Below, one piece after another: positions 43,219 through 52,565 of a DNA stretch of 64,000 nt. The translations under genes and the position numbers were made by a program. The stretch is taken from NCBI RefSeq assembly GCF_933208505.1, contig NZ_CAKOEU010000008.1; one strand, given 5' to 3'. Each line of letters opens with the position of its first letter. Within the stretch, counting starts at the first letter, position 1. Origin of the DNA: Convivina praedatoris. GTDB lineage: Bacteria; Bacillota; Bacilli; Lactobacillales; Lactobacillaceae. The notes beneath the pieces were generated by a model, which was not told the DNA's origin, made no database searches, and saw nothing but the letters and a program-made list of their open reading frames with translations.

Positions 43219-44571
43219 ATGAAATTAAGCTATAAATTAAGATTAGCAATTATGGTTGTGGGTTCGTTTTTGGGAGCTTTTAGTTCCACTTTAATGAACA
43301 TTGCCTTGCCAAATTTAATGGCTGCTTTTCATATATCGGTTTCCCAGGTTCAATGGGTAACGACCGGTTATATGCTGATATCGGCCTTGGTAATTCCAGC
43401 CAGTTCTTATTTAATTAAAAAATATTCAATGCGAAATTTATATTTGAGTTTTGCGACGATATTTTTATTGGGATCAATTTTAGGGGCCCTAGCGCTAACT
43501 TTTTGGTTAGTTGTTGTAGGTCGTATGATTCAAGCTCTAGGAGCCGGAGTATTGTTCCCGTTGGTGATGGTTGCTGGCTTAAAATACGCCCCTAAAGAAC
43601 ATCGGGGCATGGTCATGGGGATAGTGGGGATGGTGTTTAATTTTGCACCAATTATTGGCCCTAGTATTGCTGGCATTATTCTAAACGTGGCTTCTTGGCG
43701 TTATCTTTTTATTGTGTTGATTCCTGTTATGGCAATAACAATTATAGCTGCGGGGCTATGCTTGCCCAAGGAACAAAAGCAAGGCGATGAACATTTAAAT
43801 TATCAGGGACTGGGATTGCTGTCGTTTAGCTTAACTGCAATTTTGATTGGCCTTTCTAATATTGGCACGATGAGCTTTATTTCTTGGCCAGTGCTAGGTA
43901 ACATACTGGTTGGGATTGTATGTGGCTTTTTATTTTTACACTATCAAGAACACGTCTCCAATCCGGTAATCGATTTACAAATTTTTAAAGATCGGCAATT
44001 TAATTTAGCTAACAGCATTAATTTTTTGTTAACTTCAACTATGTTTAGTAATACGATTATTTTGACACTCTTGATTCAAGGTGTTATGAAACAGAATCCA
44101 CTTGTTTCAGCCTGGGTAATCTTACCAGGAGCCGTATTAACAGGGATATTGTCACCACTTTCTGGCCGTTGGTTTGACCGTTATTCCATCAAGAAGTTAA
44201 CTTTAATTGGATTAAGTTTAGATATTTTGGGTACGATTTTACAACTTAATGTAAAGCTGAAGTTTGCCTTTTGGATTTTATTGGGGGCTCAGCTTATTCG
44301 TCAGTTAGGTTTAGTAATGGTCTTAATTCCGATTCAAACGCAGGCGGTTAAATCGTTATCACCCGACTTAATTCCAGATGCTATCCCAGCTTACAGTATG
44401 TTTCGCCAAATCGCTAGTTCAGTTGGAACAGCAATTATCGTAGGAATTATGTCGATTGCTGCCTCACTGGTTGGTACTGAAGCCGGCGAAGTGGCAGGTA
44501 TTCGAGTTGGATTTGCCATTTCTTTAGGGATGATTATTATAGCCTTAGGTCTCTCACGGCGATTAAAATAG
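43219..44571 (+). CDS. MFS drug:H+ antiporter (DHA2-like)
   Basis: 450 aa, 12-14 hydrophobic segments. LDxTIVNVALP-like motif appears as STLMNIALPNLMAAF near residue 23, followed by VQWVTTGYMLISA, and GRMIQALGAGVLFPL is the motif C region. These are features of EmrB/QacA-type multidrug exporters. The substrate is unknown. Separate transcription from GDPD is likely because of the terminator between them. Confidence 0.87.
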   Translation: MKLSYKLRLAIMVVGSFLGAFSSTLMNIALPNLMAAFHISVSQVQWVTTGYMLISALVIPASSYLIKKYSMRNLYLSFATIFLLGSILGALALTFWLVVVGRMIQALGAGVLFPLVMVAGLKYAPKEHRGMVMGIVGMVFNFAPIIGPSIAGIILNVASWRYLFIVLIPVMAITIIAAGLCLPKEQKQGDEHLNYQGLGLLSFSLTAILIGLSNIGTMSFISWPVLGNILVGIVCGFLFLHYQEHVSNPVIDLQIFKDRQFNLANSINFLLTSTMFSNTIILTLLIQGVMKQNPLVSAWVILPGAVLTGILSPLSGRWFDRYSIKKLTLIGLSLDILGTILQLNVKLKFAFWILLGAQLIRQLGLVMVLIPIQTQAVKSLSPDLIPDAIPAYSMFRQIASSVGTAIIVGIMSIAASLVGTEAGEVAGIRVGFAISLGMIIIALGLSRRLK

Positions 44572-44585
44572 TTTGGGCAAAATGA

Positions 44586-44614
44586 TTGATTATTAATTTG
44601 TAAATTGTTATAAT
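44586..44614 (+). promoter_or_regulatory. Promoter of tRNA-Tyr/tRNA-Gln
   Basis: TTGATT (44586-44591), 17-bp spacer, TATAAT (44609-44614), about 20 nt before the tRNA. Confidence 0.8.
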
Positions 44615-44635
44615 ATAAAGGTTGTTTGAGACAGC

Positions 44636-44718
44636 GGGAGTGTAGCGAAGTCTGGCTAAACGCGACGGACTGTAACTCCGTTCCTTCGGGTTCGTAGGTT
44701 CGAATCCTACCGCTCCCA
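44636..44718 (+). tRNA. tRNA-Tyr (GUA)
   Basis: Acceptor GGGAGTG pairs with CGCTCCC; anticodon loop CTGTAAC shows GTA; a long variable arm (TCCGTTCCTTCGGGTTCG region) is as expected for class II tRNA-Tyr; T arm GTAGG-TTCGAAT-CCTAC. CCA is not encoded. Confidence 0.97.
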
Positions 44719-44756
44719 TACCGTATCATAGCTAACGGTTATAAATAAATAGCTAT

Positions 44757-44828
44757 TGCCCCTTGGCCAAGTGGTAAGGCAGAGGTTTTTGGTACCTCCA
44801 TGCGCTGGTTCGATCCCAGCAGGGGCAA
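44757..44828 (+). tRNA. tRNA-Gln (UUG)
   Basis: Acceptor TGCCCCT pairs with AGGGGCA; anticodon stem GAGGT/ACCTC around TTTTGGT shows TTG; T arm GCTGG-TTCGATC-CCAGC. CCA not encoded. Follows tRNA-Tyr by 38 nt in one transcript. Confidence 0.97.
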
Positions 44829-44835
44829 TTAAATC

Positions 44836-44862
44836 AAACAGTCAGAGATGGCTGTTTTTTTG
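44836..44862 (+). terminator. Terminator of the tRNA pair
   Basis: AACAG(T)C and GGCTGTT form a short stem followed by seven T. Confidence 0.75.
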
Positions 44863-44867
44863 TACAT

Positions 44868-44899
44868 AAAAACCGATTCACTAAGAATCGGTTCTTTTT
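44868..44899. terminator. Terminator after hflX (also able to act on the plus strand)
   Basis: AAAAACCGATTC and GAATCGGTTCTTTTT pair over 12 bp around ACTAA, with A and T runs either side; it sits immediately after the hflX stop on the minus strand. Confidence 0.85.
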
Positions 44900-46184
44900 A
44901 AATTTGGTACGCTTGATATTTAGCCAATTCTTGCGGTGAAAGTATTAATTCAATAATTGTGCCTTCTTCGGTGTAGTCTTCCTGTAAGAAGACATGTTGG
45001 CTACTCAAAGTAGCGACTAGTTTATTTTCACTAAAAGGAATTTTTAATTTAACTGGTTGACTATCAGCAAAAATATTTTGCTCAATCAGCTGAATTAATT
45101 CATCTTGCGATTTTAAGTCCAGTGCTGAGATAGTAATTGCATTTTCGCCATCAACTGTGGGATAGGGTAAGTTGGTTTGATCGGCCTTATTGAAAACGGT
45201 AATCATTGGTCGACCAATTACACCAATCGACTGAAGAGTTTCTTCAGTCGTTTTCATCATTTGCTGATAATTTGAATCAGAAACATCAACAACTTGTAAT
45301 AACAAGTCAGCTTGACCAGCAGCCTCTAAAGTCGAGCGAAAGGCAGCAACTAGGTTGTGGGGGAGTTTAGAAACAAAACCAACCGTATCACTTAATAGCA
45401 ACTGACGTTTATCGGTCAAGGTTAACTTACGAACCGTAGTATTTAAAGTGGCAAAGAGCATGTTCTTTTCAAAGACTTGTTTTGTGGTGGCGTTAACTGC
45501 ACCCACACCAAAGCGTTCTAATAGCCGGTTCATCAGGGTTGATTTACCGGCATTAGTATATCCAACTAAAGCGACGGTCGGAAGTTGGCTAGCTTGACGT
45601 TGAGTGGTACGAGTATCTTCGTCTTTAATTAGTTCAGCAAGTTCCTGTCTAATATGAACCATTTCACTGGTGATACGACGACGGGATTGTTCTAGCTTAG
45701 TTTCACCGGATCCACGGCTGGTAAATCCTGCGCCACCAGCACCAGTCTGCTGGTCAAGACTGACCGACATGCTAGTACGTAAACGTGGTAGTTGGTATTG
45801 CAAACGAGCAAGTTGGACTTGGAGTTTAGCAACTTTAGTTTGAGCTCGTTGGGCAAAAATATCTAGAATTAAACCAGTTCGATCAACAACTGTAGCATCG
45901 GTTAATTTTTCTAAGTTACGAATTTGTGAAGGGGAAAGCTCATCGTTTACAACGATTAAATCTACTTCATAGCTTTGAACTGCTTGTCCTAGTTCTTCGA
46001 CTTTACCTTTGCCAAAATAAGTCGCTGGGTTGGGCCGGTCTAGTTTTTGTAAGAATGTTTCAACTGGCTGGAGATTGTTTGCTTCAGCTAAGTTAGCTAA
46101 TTCGGCCAATTCATAATCAATATTTTGATTTTGTTGACCTTGAAGCCCGGCTAGTAAAACCGGACGGAGTGTATCATCTGTCAT
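44898..46184 (-). CDS. hflX: GTPase HflX
   Basis: Ribosome-splitting GTPase, 428 aa. N-terminal glycine-rich HflX domain, coiled-coil linker (KLQVQLARLQYQLPRLR), then a TRAFAC G domain with P-loop GYTNAGKSTLMNRL near residue 207, G3 DTVGF and G4 NKAD. Located 16 nt downstream of the histidine phosphatase gene, probably co-transcribed. The start follows AAAAAGGCAGTCTAA. Confidence 0.95.
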   Translation of the reverse strand: MTDDTLRPVLLAGLQGQQNQNIDYELAELANLAEANNLQPVETFLQKLDRPNPATYFGKGKVEELGQAVQSYEVDLIVVNDELSPSQIRNLEKLTDATVVDRTGLILDIFAQRAQTKVAKLQVQLARLQYQLPRLRTSMSVSLDQQTGAGGAGFTSRGSGETKLEQSRRRITSEMVHIRQELAELIKDEDTRTTQRQASQLPTVALVGYTNAGKSTLMNRLLERFGVGAVNATTKQVFEKNMLFATLNTTVRKLTLTDKRQLLLSDTVGFVSKLPHNLVAAFRSTLEAAGQADLLLQVVDVSDSNYQQMMKTTEETLQSIGVIGRPMITVFNKADQTNLPYPTVDGENAITISALDLKSQDELIQLIEQNIFADSQPVKLKIPFSENKLVATLSSQHVFLQEDYTEEGTIIELILSPQELAKYQAYQI

Positions 46185-46200
46185 TTAGACTGCCTTTTTC

Positions 46201-46866
46201 TTAAAAATAAGTTTCAGTATCGTTGAAGGAAATTACTTCAGCTGCGGTATCGGTTAGTGATAGTTGCATCACGGCTCCATTTTTGACTGAGTCCAAGGCT
46301 AGGTCACTGTGACCAAACATATCAGCAATTGCACGGATTGTCGTACCATGAGCGACTACTAAGACTTGATCACCATCATGATGTGCTTGACGAAGTAATT
46401 CAAATCCGTGCTGAATACGCTCATAGAAGTGTTCATAGTTTTCAGCCAATTGATAGGGGTCATGATCGTGAAACAAGTTCATGACAGCCTTCATACCAAT
46501 GTCCCTCACCATGGCGCTATAGTCATTATAAATAGGCTGAACAAAACCATTTAGATAGGTAACAGTGACCTGAGAGTCGACTCCTTCAAAAGAGCCAAAA
46601 TTCTCTTCACGAAAATCGGGTAATTGGACGGGCTCTTTGGGTGATTGGGCTTGGTTTTCAGCTAAAATAAAGCGGGCCGTGTGGATAGCTCGCGTTAAAT
46701 CGGATGAGTAGGCGCCATTAAAAGCTATTTTAGCTAAGCGTTGCCCAGCTTGATGAGCATCTTGGATACCTTTGGTTGTTAGAGGAGCATCCGAATGTCC
46801 CTGAAAGCGACGTGTTAAATTAAAATAGGTTTCACCGTGGCGGACCATGTAAATAGTAATTGCCAT
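46201..46866 (-). CDS. Histidine phosphatase (phosphoglycerate mutase-like)
   Basis: 221 aa. Catalytic RHGE in MVRHGETYFNLTRRFQGHSDAPLT at the N-terminus and second His in VLVVAHGTTIRA near residue 172 place it in histidine phosphatase branch 1. Members include phosphoglycerate mutases and broad-specificity phosphatases; the length and sequence do not single out a substrate. Cotranscribed with hflX. Confidence 0.87.
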   Translation of the reverse strand: MAITIYMVRHGETYFNLTRRFQGHSDAPLTTKGIQDAHQAGQRLAKIAFNGAYSSDLTRAIHTARFILAENQAQSPKEPVQLPDFREENFGSFEGVDSQVTVTYLNGFVQPIYNDYSAMVRDIGMKAVMNLFHDHDPYQLAENYEHFYERIQHGFELLRQAHHDGDQVLVVAHGTTIRAIADMFGHSDLALDSVKNGAVMQLSLTDTAAEVISFNDTETYF

Positions 46867-46929
46867 AAAGTATAGTTTCCTTTCATCGTATGAGTCTTTT
46901 CCTCCAGTTTATCATTATTTGAGAGTACA

Positions 46930-46957
46930 TAAAAAGCTCACTAATTATTGGTGAGCT
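46930..46957 (-). terminator. Terminator after the CorC-like gene
   Basis: On the minus strand AGCTCAC and GTGAGCT form a 7-bp stem followed by TTTTTAT, eight bases after the stop. Confidence 0.75.
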
Positions 46958-46964
46958 AGATTGA

Positions 46965-48383
46965 TTAATCTTTTTGAGAATTTGAACTAGATGTATTAGG
47001 AGAACTGGTAGCACTTTCTGACAAATCCTCATCATGATCATAAATACCATTACTATTAACATCCTGGAAAGGTTTAGGAAGTTCCTTAACGGCAAATTCA
47101 GGAATAAAGGCGTTATCATAGTCCAAGGCCATAATTTGGAAATTAGCAATTTGCATGGTGTCGCCGGTTCTAAAGTCCGGATCTTTTTTCAAAACATAGC
47201 CGGTTAAAGTAACCGCTTCATCGTCATCTAATTCTTTAACGTTTGTATTAAAGTAGCGCTGGAAATCATATAAGGTTGTCTTACCAGATACCTTATAGCG
47301 ATGATCACCAAGTTTTTCGATGTATTCATCGGATTGATCATCCATTTCGTCTCGAACACTGCCAAATAACTCTTCATAAATATCTTTGTCGGTAATGATT
47401 CCGGCCGTTCCACCATACTCATCAACTACAACGGCAATGGGTGAGCGCTTCATAATCATTTCATCCATTACATCATGTAAATCCATATTTTCTGGTACGG
47501 CGGGGATGTCACGCATAATTTTAGCGATTGGTTCGTTGCCACTAATTCGGCCTTGGCGAACTAAATCATAATTAAAAACATAGCCCAAAACCTTATCTTT
47601 ATCATTATCAGCCACAACCGGAAAACGTGAATGACGTTTTTGAAGATAGAGATCAACCCCCTGGTTAATCGTATCCTTGACGTCAATAACGTCCATTGAT
47701 GTTCGATCAATCATAATATCAACGGCGACCTTATCGTTCATTTCAAAGGCACGTTGCATGAAAGTTAAATCTTCATCATCTAACTCACCGGCTTCAGCAG
47801 CATTTCTTGATAGAGATAAAATTTCAGTTTGAGAGTAGATATCATGATCGTTATCTACTTGGAAGCCAAGTAAACGAGTAACAGCGTTTGACAGATGGTC
47901 TAATATCCAAATCAGCGGAAAAAGAGCGATATGGAAGAAGCGTACCGGACGAACAATTAACAAAAGGACTTTTATAGGTTCTTCAATAGCGATGTTTTTA
48001 GGTACTAAGTCAGTAAATACGGCGTGAATGACTGTAAAGATGACAATAGCAGCTACAGAAGCAACTGCGTGAGCGTATTCACTAGGGATAATATGTGACG
48101 ATAAGATTAAATTGGCAACGGTTTCTTCTCCAATCCAACCTAAAATCAGACTAGTTAAAGTAATACCAACCTGGGCGGTCGAAAGATATTCTGTTAGATG
48201 CTCCACCATATGAATCGCTTGGCTGATTTTTTTTGATGGGGTTGTACGATCTTCTTGCATAGCTTGTAAAGCGCTCAATCGTACTTTGACTAACGAATAC
48301 TCAGTTAGGGTAAACAAAATAGCCAGTAATAAGACAAATAAGATGATAATAAAATTAGTCATCATCGAGGGGCCAGAGTCCAA
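46965..48383 (-). CDS. CNNM/HlyC/CorC-family membrane protein
   Basis: 472 aa. Residues ~1-200 are a DUF21/CNNM membrane domain with about four hydrophobic segments; then two CBS repeats (ImmI..DRTSMDVIDV... and AVVVDEYGGTAGIITDKDIYEELFG near 330) and a C-terminal CorC_HlyC domain (residues ~345-430), then an acidic/Ser-rich tail. Related proteins act in magnesium or divalent-cation extrusion. A TTG start at 48383 fits the AAGAGG 8 nt upstream; the ATG ATG at 48365 has no ribosome-binding site near it. Start therefore uncertain. Confidence 0.85.
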   Translation of the reverse strand: MDSGPSMMTNFIIILFVLLLAILFTLTEYSLVKVRLSALQAMQEDRTTPSKKISQAIHMVEHLTEYLSTAQVGITLTSLILGWIGEETVANLILSSHIIPSEYAHAVASVAAIVIFTVIHAVFTDLVPKNIAIEEPIKVLLLIVRPVRFFHIALFPLIWILDHLSNAVTRLLGFQVDNDHDIYSQTEILSLSRNAAEAGELDDEDLTFMQRAFEMNDKVAVDIMIDRTSMDVIDVKDTINQGVDLYLQKRHSRFPVVADNDKDKVLGYVFNYDLVRQGRISGNEPIAKIMRDIPAVPENMDLHDVMDEMIMKRSPIAVVVDEYGGTAGIITDKDIYEELFGSVRDEMDDQSDEYIEKLGDHRYKVSGKTTLYDFQRYFNTNVKELDDDEAVTLTGYVLKKDPDFRTGDTMQIANFQIMALDYDNAFIPEFAVKELPKPFQDVNSNGIYDHDEDLSESATSSPNTSSSNSQKD

Positions 48384-48434
48384 AAGAAATACCTCTTTCT
48401 TTAAATAGTAAAAATAAATGTTACACTAGGGCAT

Positions 48435-48463
48435 ATTATAACAAATTTCACCAAAATTGGTAA
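48435..48463 (-). promoter_or_regulatory. Promoter of the CorC-like gene
   Basis: Minus strand TTACCA (48463-48458), 17-bp spacer, TATAAT (48440-48435), about 52 nt before the gene. Confidence 0.6.
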
Positions 48464-48572
48464 AAATTAGCCTACTGAAAAATGAGTAAAATTTTGTTTT
48501 ATTAATATTAATTTATGAAAGCTATTGCTGTCGGGCTTTAATGGGAACAAATGTTTGAGAGGCTAAATTTTG

Positions 48573-48590
48573 ACCTTGAAGTATCAAGGT
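48573..48590. promoter_or_regulatory. Inverted repeat upstream of nrdH
   Basis: ACCTTGA-AGTA-TCAAGGT is a perfect 7-bp inverted repeat overlapping a TTGACC -35-like hexamer (48570-48575). It does not look like the usual NrdR box, so the factor is unknown. The rest of the 280-nt gap up to nrdH (48384-48662) shows only AT-rich sequence and the promoter of the divergent gene. Confidence 0.45.
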
Positions 48591-48662
48591 AAATAGGTAA
48601 ACTAGTAGATAGCTTTTCCAATGGAAAAATGCAAATCAAAAAAATTAAAGGAGGTCGTTACT

Positions 48663-48890
48663 ATGTTAGCCGTGACTGTTTATACTAAAAATAATTGTGT
48701 GCAATGTAAGATGACAAAGAAATTTTTAGATCAGAAGGGTATTGAGTATCAAGAAATTAACATTTCCCAAGAGACCCAATACATAGATCAATTGCGTGAA
48801 AAAGGTTTCCGTCAGACTCCAGTGGTCATGAGTGGAGAATTGAATTTCAGCGGCTTCCGTCCAAGTGAGTTAGAGAAAATTCAAGCTTAA
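48663..48890 (+). CDS. nrdH: Glutaredoxin-like NrdH
   Basis: Electron donor for class Ib ribonucleotide reductase, 75 aa. Redox motif CVQC (YTKNNCVQCKMTKKFLD) near residue 12 and C-terminal FSGFRPSELEKI are NrdH hallmarks. The start at 48663 follows AAAGGAGGTCGTTACT; an upstream in-frame Met at 48621 is rejected. Confidence 0.94.
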   Translation: MLAVTVYTKNNCVQCKMTKKFLDQKGIEYQEINISQETQYIDQLREKGFRQTPVVMSGELNFSGFRPSELEKIQA

Positions 48891-48926
48891 CGGATTTTAT
48901 TGCCATATAACTAGAGTGGAGCATGT

Positions 48927-51098
48927 ATGTCTTTAAAAAATATTAATATCGACGAAGTTACTTACTTTGATTTAAATAATCAATTAAACATTCCTCAAGA
49001 TGGTCGTATTCAGTTGGATAAGGATCAAGAAGCTCTTGAGGCTTTTTTAAGCGAAAATGTAAATCCTAATTTAAAGCACTTCGACTCAGTGGCAGAACGT
49101 TTCGAATGGATGATTGATAATCAGTTTTTGGAGCGAAATTTTATTGAGAAGTATGATATGGATTTCATCGAAAAGCTATACGACTTCCTTGAAAAACAAA
49201 ATTTTCAATTTGGTTCCTTTATGTCCGCCTTTAAATTTTATAATCAGTATGCTCTTAAAACCAATGATGGCGCCTATTATGTTGAACGATATTTGGATCG
49301 GATTGTTGCTAATTCATTGTTTTATGCTGATGGGGATGAGCAGTTGGCTCTTAATATTGCCAATGAAATGGTGCACCAACGTTATCAACCGGCTACACCG
49401 TCCTTTTTAAATGCGGGGCGTGCCCGTCGTGGAGAGTTGGTTTCGTGTTTTGTTTTACAATCGTCTGATGATATGAATTCAATCGGCCGAGTGGTTAACT
49501 CAGCTTTGCAACTCTCTAAAATGGGTGGAGGTGTTGGTATTAACCTTTCTAATGTTCGTGAAGCCGGTGCACCGGTCATGGAAATTGACAACGCTGCTGG
49601 TGGGATTGTACCTATCATGAAGTTATTGGAAGATTCTTTTACCTTTTCATCGCAGGTAGGTGCTAGACAAGGTGCTGGTGTTGTTTATCTTTCTATTTTC
49701 CATCCCGATTTGCTAACTTTTTTGGCCACAAAAAAAGAAAATGCTGATGAAAAAGTCCGGGTTAAGACCCTTTCTTTGGGTCTTACAATACCTGATAAAT
49801 TCTATGAGTTAGTAAAAAATAATCAGATGATGGCTTTGTTTAGCCCGGCTGATGTTGAAGCAGAATATGGTGTACCTTTTAATTATGTTGATTTGACTGT
49901 GGAATATGACAACATGGTGGCTAATCCTAAAATCAATAAGCGTATGCTTTCTGCTCGAATGGTCGAGGAAGAAATATCTAAACTACAACAGGAATCTGGC
50001 TATCCTTATGTGATTAATTTAGATACAGTTAATCGGGCTAACCCAATTGCTGGTAAGGTAGTGTCATCTAATCTTTGTTCTGAAATCCTACAAATTCAGT
50101 CTCCTTCTAAAATTAATGATGAGCAACGGTATACGCAATTGGGGGAAGACATTAGTTGTAATCTAGGATCAATTAATATTGTTAACATGATGCAAAGTCC
50201 TGATTTTGGGGCATCAGTTGAAGCAATGGTTCGGGCGTTAACTTATGTGTCGGATACTTCTAATTTGAATGTTGTACCATCCGTTGAATATGGTAATCAA
50301 TCTAATCATGCGATTGGTTTGGGCGCCATGGGATTGGCAGCGTTCTTTGCTCAAAATAAGATGTTATATGGTGATCAGGAATCGTTAGACTTCACTAATG
50401 TCTTCTTTATGATGCTTAATTTTTATTCATTAAAAGCGTCAATGCGTATTGCCCGTGAGCGTCAACAAACTTTTAAGGACTTTGATAAATCATCTTATGC
50501 CGATGGCTCATATTTTGAGCGTTATATCAATAACAGTTATCAGCCTAAAACTGCTAAGGTTGCTCAGCTTTTACATGATTTACCAGTACCAAATCAAGAT
50601 GATTGGTTGGCTTTGAGTAATGAGGTCCAAAAGTATGGGTTGTACAATGCTTACCGGCATGCCATCGCACCAACTGGATCAATTTCGTATGTTAATAATA
50701 CGACAGCTTCATTGCTCCCAATTGTTAATCGTGTCGAAGAGCGGCAAGAAGCAATGATTGGTAAAATTTATTATCCAGCTCCAGGTTTGAATAATGAAAC
50801 CATGCCATACTTTATTTCGGCCTATGATACTGATATGCGTAAGGTCATTGATATTTATGCAGCGGCTCAAGAGCACGTCGATCAGGGAATGTCTTTGACG
50901 TTATTCATGCGCTCTACTATTCCAACCGGTCTATATGAATGGAAAGATGGTCGCACCAATAAAATGACGACTCGTGATCTTTCTATTCTCAGAAACTATG
51001 CTTTCCGAAAGGGAATTAAGTCGTTATACTATGTACGGACTTTCACTGATGACAATGAAGAGTCTGGTGTAAATGAGTGTGAGAGTTGTTCGATTTAA
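48927..51098 (+). CDS. nrdE: Class Ib ribonucleotide reductase large subunit NrdE
   Basis: Catalytic alpha subunit reducing NDPs to dNDPs, 723 aa. Active-site cysteines are visible in ELVSCFVLQ and NLCSEIL; GARQGAGVVYLSIFHPD is the catalytic barrel; the C-terminal redox pair is in NECESCSI. Operon order here is nrdH-nrdE-nrdI-nrdF rather than the more common HIEF. Confidence 0.97.
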   Translation: MSLKNINIDEVTYFDLNNQLNIPQDGRIQLDKDQEALEAFLSENVNPNLKHFDSVAERFEWMIDNQFLERNFIEKYDMDFIEKLYDFLEKQNFQFGSFMSAFKFYNQYALKTNDGAYYVERYLDRIVANSLFYADGDEQLALNIANEMVHQRYQPATPSFLNAGRARRGELVSCFVLQSSDDMNSIGRVVNSALQLSKMGGGVGINLSNVREAGAPVMEIDNAAGGIVPIMKLLEDSFTFSSQVGARQGAGVVYLSIFHPDLLTFLATKKENADEKVRVKTLSLGLTIPDKFYELVKNNQMMALFSPADVEAEYGVPFNYVDLTVEYDNMVANPKINKRMLSARMVEEEISKLQQESGYPYVINLDTVNRANPIAGKVVSSNLCSEILQIQSPSKINDEQRYTQLGEDISCNLGSINIVNMMQSPDFGASVEAMVRALTYVSDTSNLNVVPSVEYGNQSNHAIGLGAMGLAAFFAQNKMLYGDQESLDFTNVFFMMLNFYSLKASMRIARERQQTFKDFDKSSYADGSYFERYINNSYQPKTAKVAQLLHDLPVPNQDDWLALSNEVQKYGLYNAYRHAIAPTGSISYVNNTTASLLPIVNRVEERQEAMIGKIYYPAPGLNNETMPYFISAYDTDMRKVIDIYAAAQEHVDQGMSLTLFMRSTIPTGLYEWKDGRTNKMTTRDLSILRNYAFRKGIKSLYYVRTFTDDNEESGVNECESCSI

Positions 51099-51117
51099 TT
51101 TTGAAAGGTTTAATTAC

Positions 51118-51564
51118 ATGGTTGCCATCAATGTCTTATATGCTTCAATAGAAGGAAATACTGAATCGTTTATTAATAAATTGCGGGAAGTAACTGAGGC
51201 AAACGGAGATATTTTAAATAGTAAACTGATTGGTGATGAAACTGAATTCGAACAAGTAACGAAGCCGTTTGTAGCTATTGTACCAACCTATTTAACCGGT
51301 GGGACGGGTACTGGACCAGAAGTAACTGAAATATTTACTAACGCCTTAGACGATTATATTGATTTTTCGGATAATCGTAAGTTTTTGGTCGGTATTGTTG
51401 GATCGGGTAATCGAAATTTCAACGTTCAATATATCTTAACTGCTAAACGTTATGCCCAAAAATATCAGGTACCGCTTTTAGCCGACTATGAATTACGTGG
51501 AAGTCGTTTTGATGCTCAAAAAATTTATCAAAAAATTAAAACGACAGTAGAGGAGTTAAAATGA
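51118..51564 (+). CDS. nrdI: Flavodoxin NrdI
   Basis: Flavodoxin that supplies oxidant to assemble the dimanganese-tyrosyl cofactor of NrdF, 148 aa. Phosphate-binding YASIEGNTESFI near residue 7, then TYLTGGTGTGPE and GSGNRNFN, the flavin-contact loops. ATG 51118 follows GAAAGGTTTAATTAC; an upstream in-frame Met overlapping nrdE gives a non-family extension. Stop overlaps nrdF start by ATGA. Confidence 0.95.
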   Translation: MVAINVLYASIEGNTESFINKLREVTEANGDILNSKLIGDETEFEQVTKPFVAIVPTYLTGGTGTGPEVTEIFTNALDDYIDFSDNRKFLVGIVGSGNRNFNVQYILTAKRYAQKYQVPLLADYELRGSRFDAQKIYQKIKTTVEELK

Positions 51565-52529
51565 GACATATACAAGATGGTTCTTATGTAGCAATAAATT
51601 GGAATCATATTGAAGATGAACTAGATAAAGCAACTTGGGAAAAATTAACACAGCAATTTTGGTTAGATACTCGAATTCCAATTTCTAATGATTTGAGAAC
51701 TTGGCATGGGGAGCTTTCTGCTCAAGAACGCGATGTTGTTAATCGAGTTTTTGGTGGTTTAACAACGTTGGATACTCTACAGTCACAAGACGGTATGGCG
51801 GCTTTACGGGCTGATGCTGTTAACCAAAAAGAAGAGGCTGTCTTAAATAATATTCAATTTATGGAGTCCGTGCATGCTAAGTCTTACTCATCTATTTTTG
51901 AAACTTTAAACTATAAAGCTGAAATTGAAGAGATTTTTGATTGGGCCAACCATGATAAATTTTTACAATTTAAGGCCAACCGGATTAATGATATCTATCA
52001 AAAGGGTACATCTTTGCAAAAGAAGGTAGCTTCTGTTTTCTTAGAAACTTTCCTATTCTATTCTGGTTTTTATACACCCCTATATTACTTGGGCCATAAC
52101 TTGATGAATAATGTGGCAGAAGTGATTAAGTTAATCTTGCGTGATGAATCGGTCCATGGAACCTATATTGGTTATAAATTCCAAATTGGCTTTAATCGTT
52201 TGGATGAAGAACAGCAGGGAAAGTTACAAGAGTGGATGTATGATCTGTTATATGAATTGTACGAAAATGAAGAAAAATATACGCATGAATTATATGATGG
52301 GTTGGGTTGGACAGAAGATGTGCTAACTTTCTTGAGATATAATGCCAATAAGGCTTTAATGAATTTAGGACAAGAACCACTCTTTCCGGATGGAGCAGAG
52401 GATGTTAATCCGGTAGTTATGAATGGTATTTCGACGTCGACTGCTAATCATGATTTTTTCTCTGCAGTTGGGAATGGTTACTTGTTGGGTGAAGTTGAAT
52501 CCATGAATGACGAAGATTATCAAATATAA
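51561..52529 (+). CDS. nrdF: Class Ib ribonucleotide reductase small subunit NrdF
   Basis: Radical-generating beta subunit, 322 aa. Metal ligands appear in the family motifs QFWLDTRIPISND, NIQFMESVHAKSYSSIFET and LRDESVHGTYIGYKFQ; the C-terminal DEDYQI-like tail docks on NrdE (SMNDEDYQI). Translated from an overlapping ATGA with nrdI. Followed directly by a bidirectional terminator. Confidence 0.97.
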   Translation: MRHIQDGSYVAINWNHIEDELDKATWEKLTQQFWLDTRIPISNDLRTWHGELSAQERDVVNRVFGGLTTLDTLQSQDGMAALRADAVNQKEEAVLNNIQFMESVHAKSYSSIFETLNYKAEIEEIFDWANHDKFLQFKANRINDIYQKGTSLQKKVASVFLETFLFYSGFYTPLYYLGHNLMNNVAEVIKLILRDESVHGTYIGYKFQIGFNRLDEEQQGKLQEWMYDLLYELYENEEKYTHELYDGLGWTEDVLTFLRYNANKALMNLGQEPLFPDGAEDVNPVVMNGISTSTANHDFFSAVGNGYLLGEVESMNDEDYQI

Positions 52530-52565
52530 AAAGAACGAGGATAATTAAATCCTCGTTCTTTTTAT
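52528..52565. terminator. Bidirectional terminator after nrdF
   Basis: AAAAAGAACGAGGA and TCCTCGTTCTTTTT pair perfectly over 14 bp; serves nrdF and the converging PAP2 gene. Confidence 0.92.
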
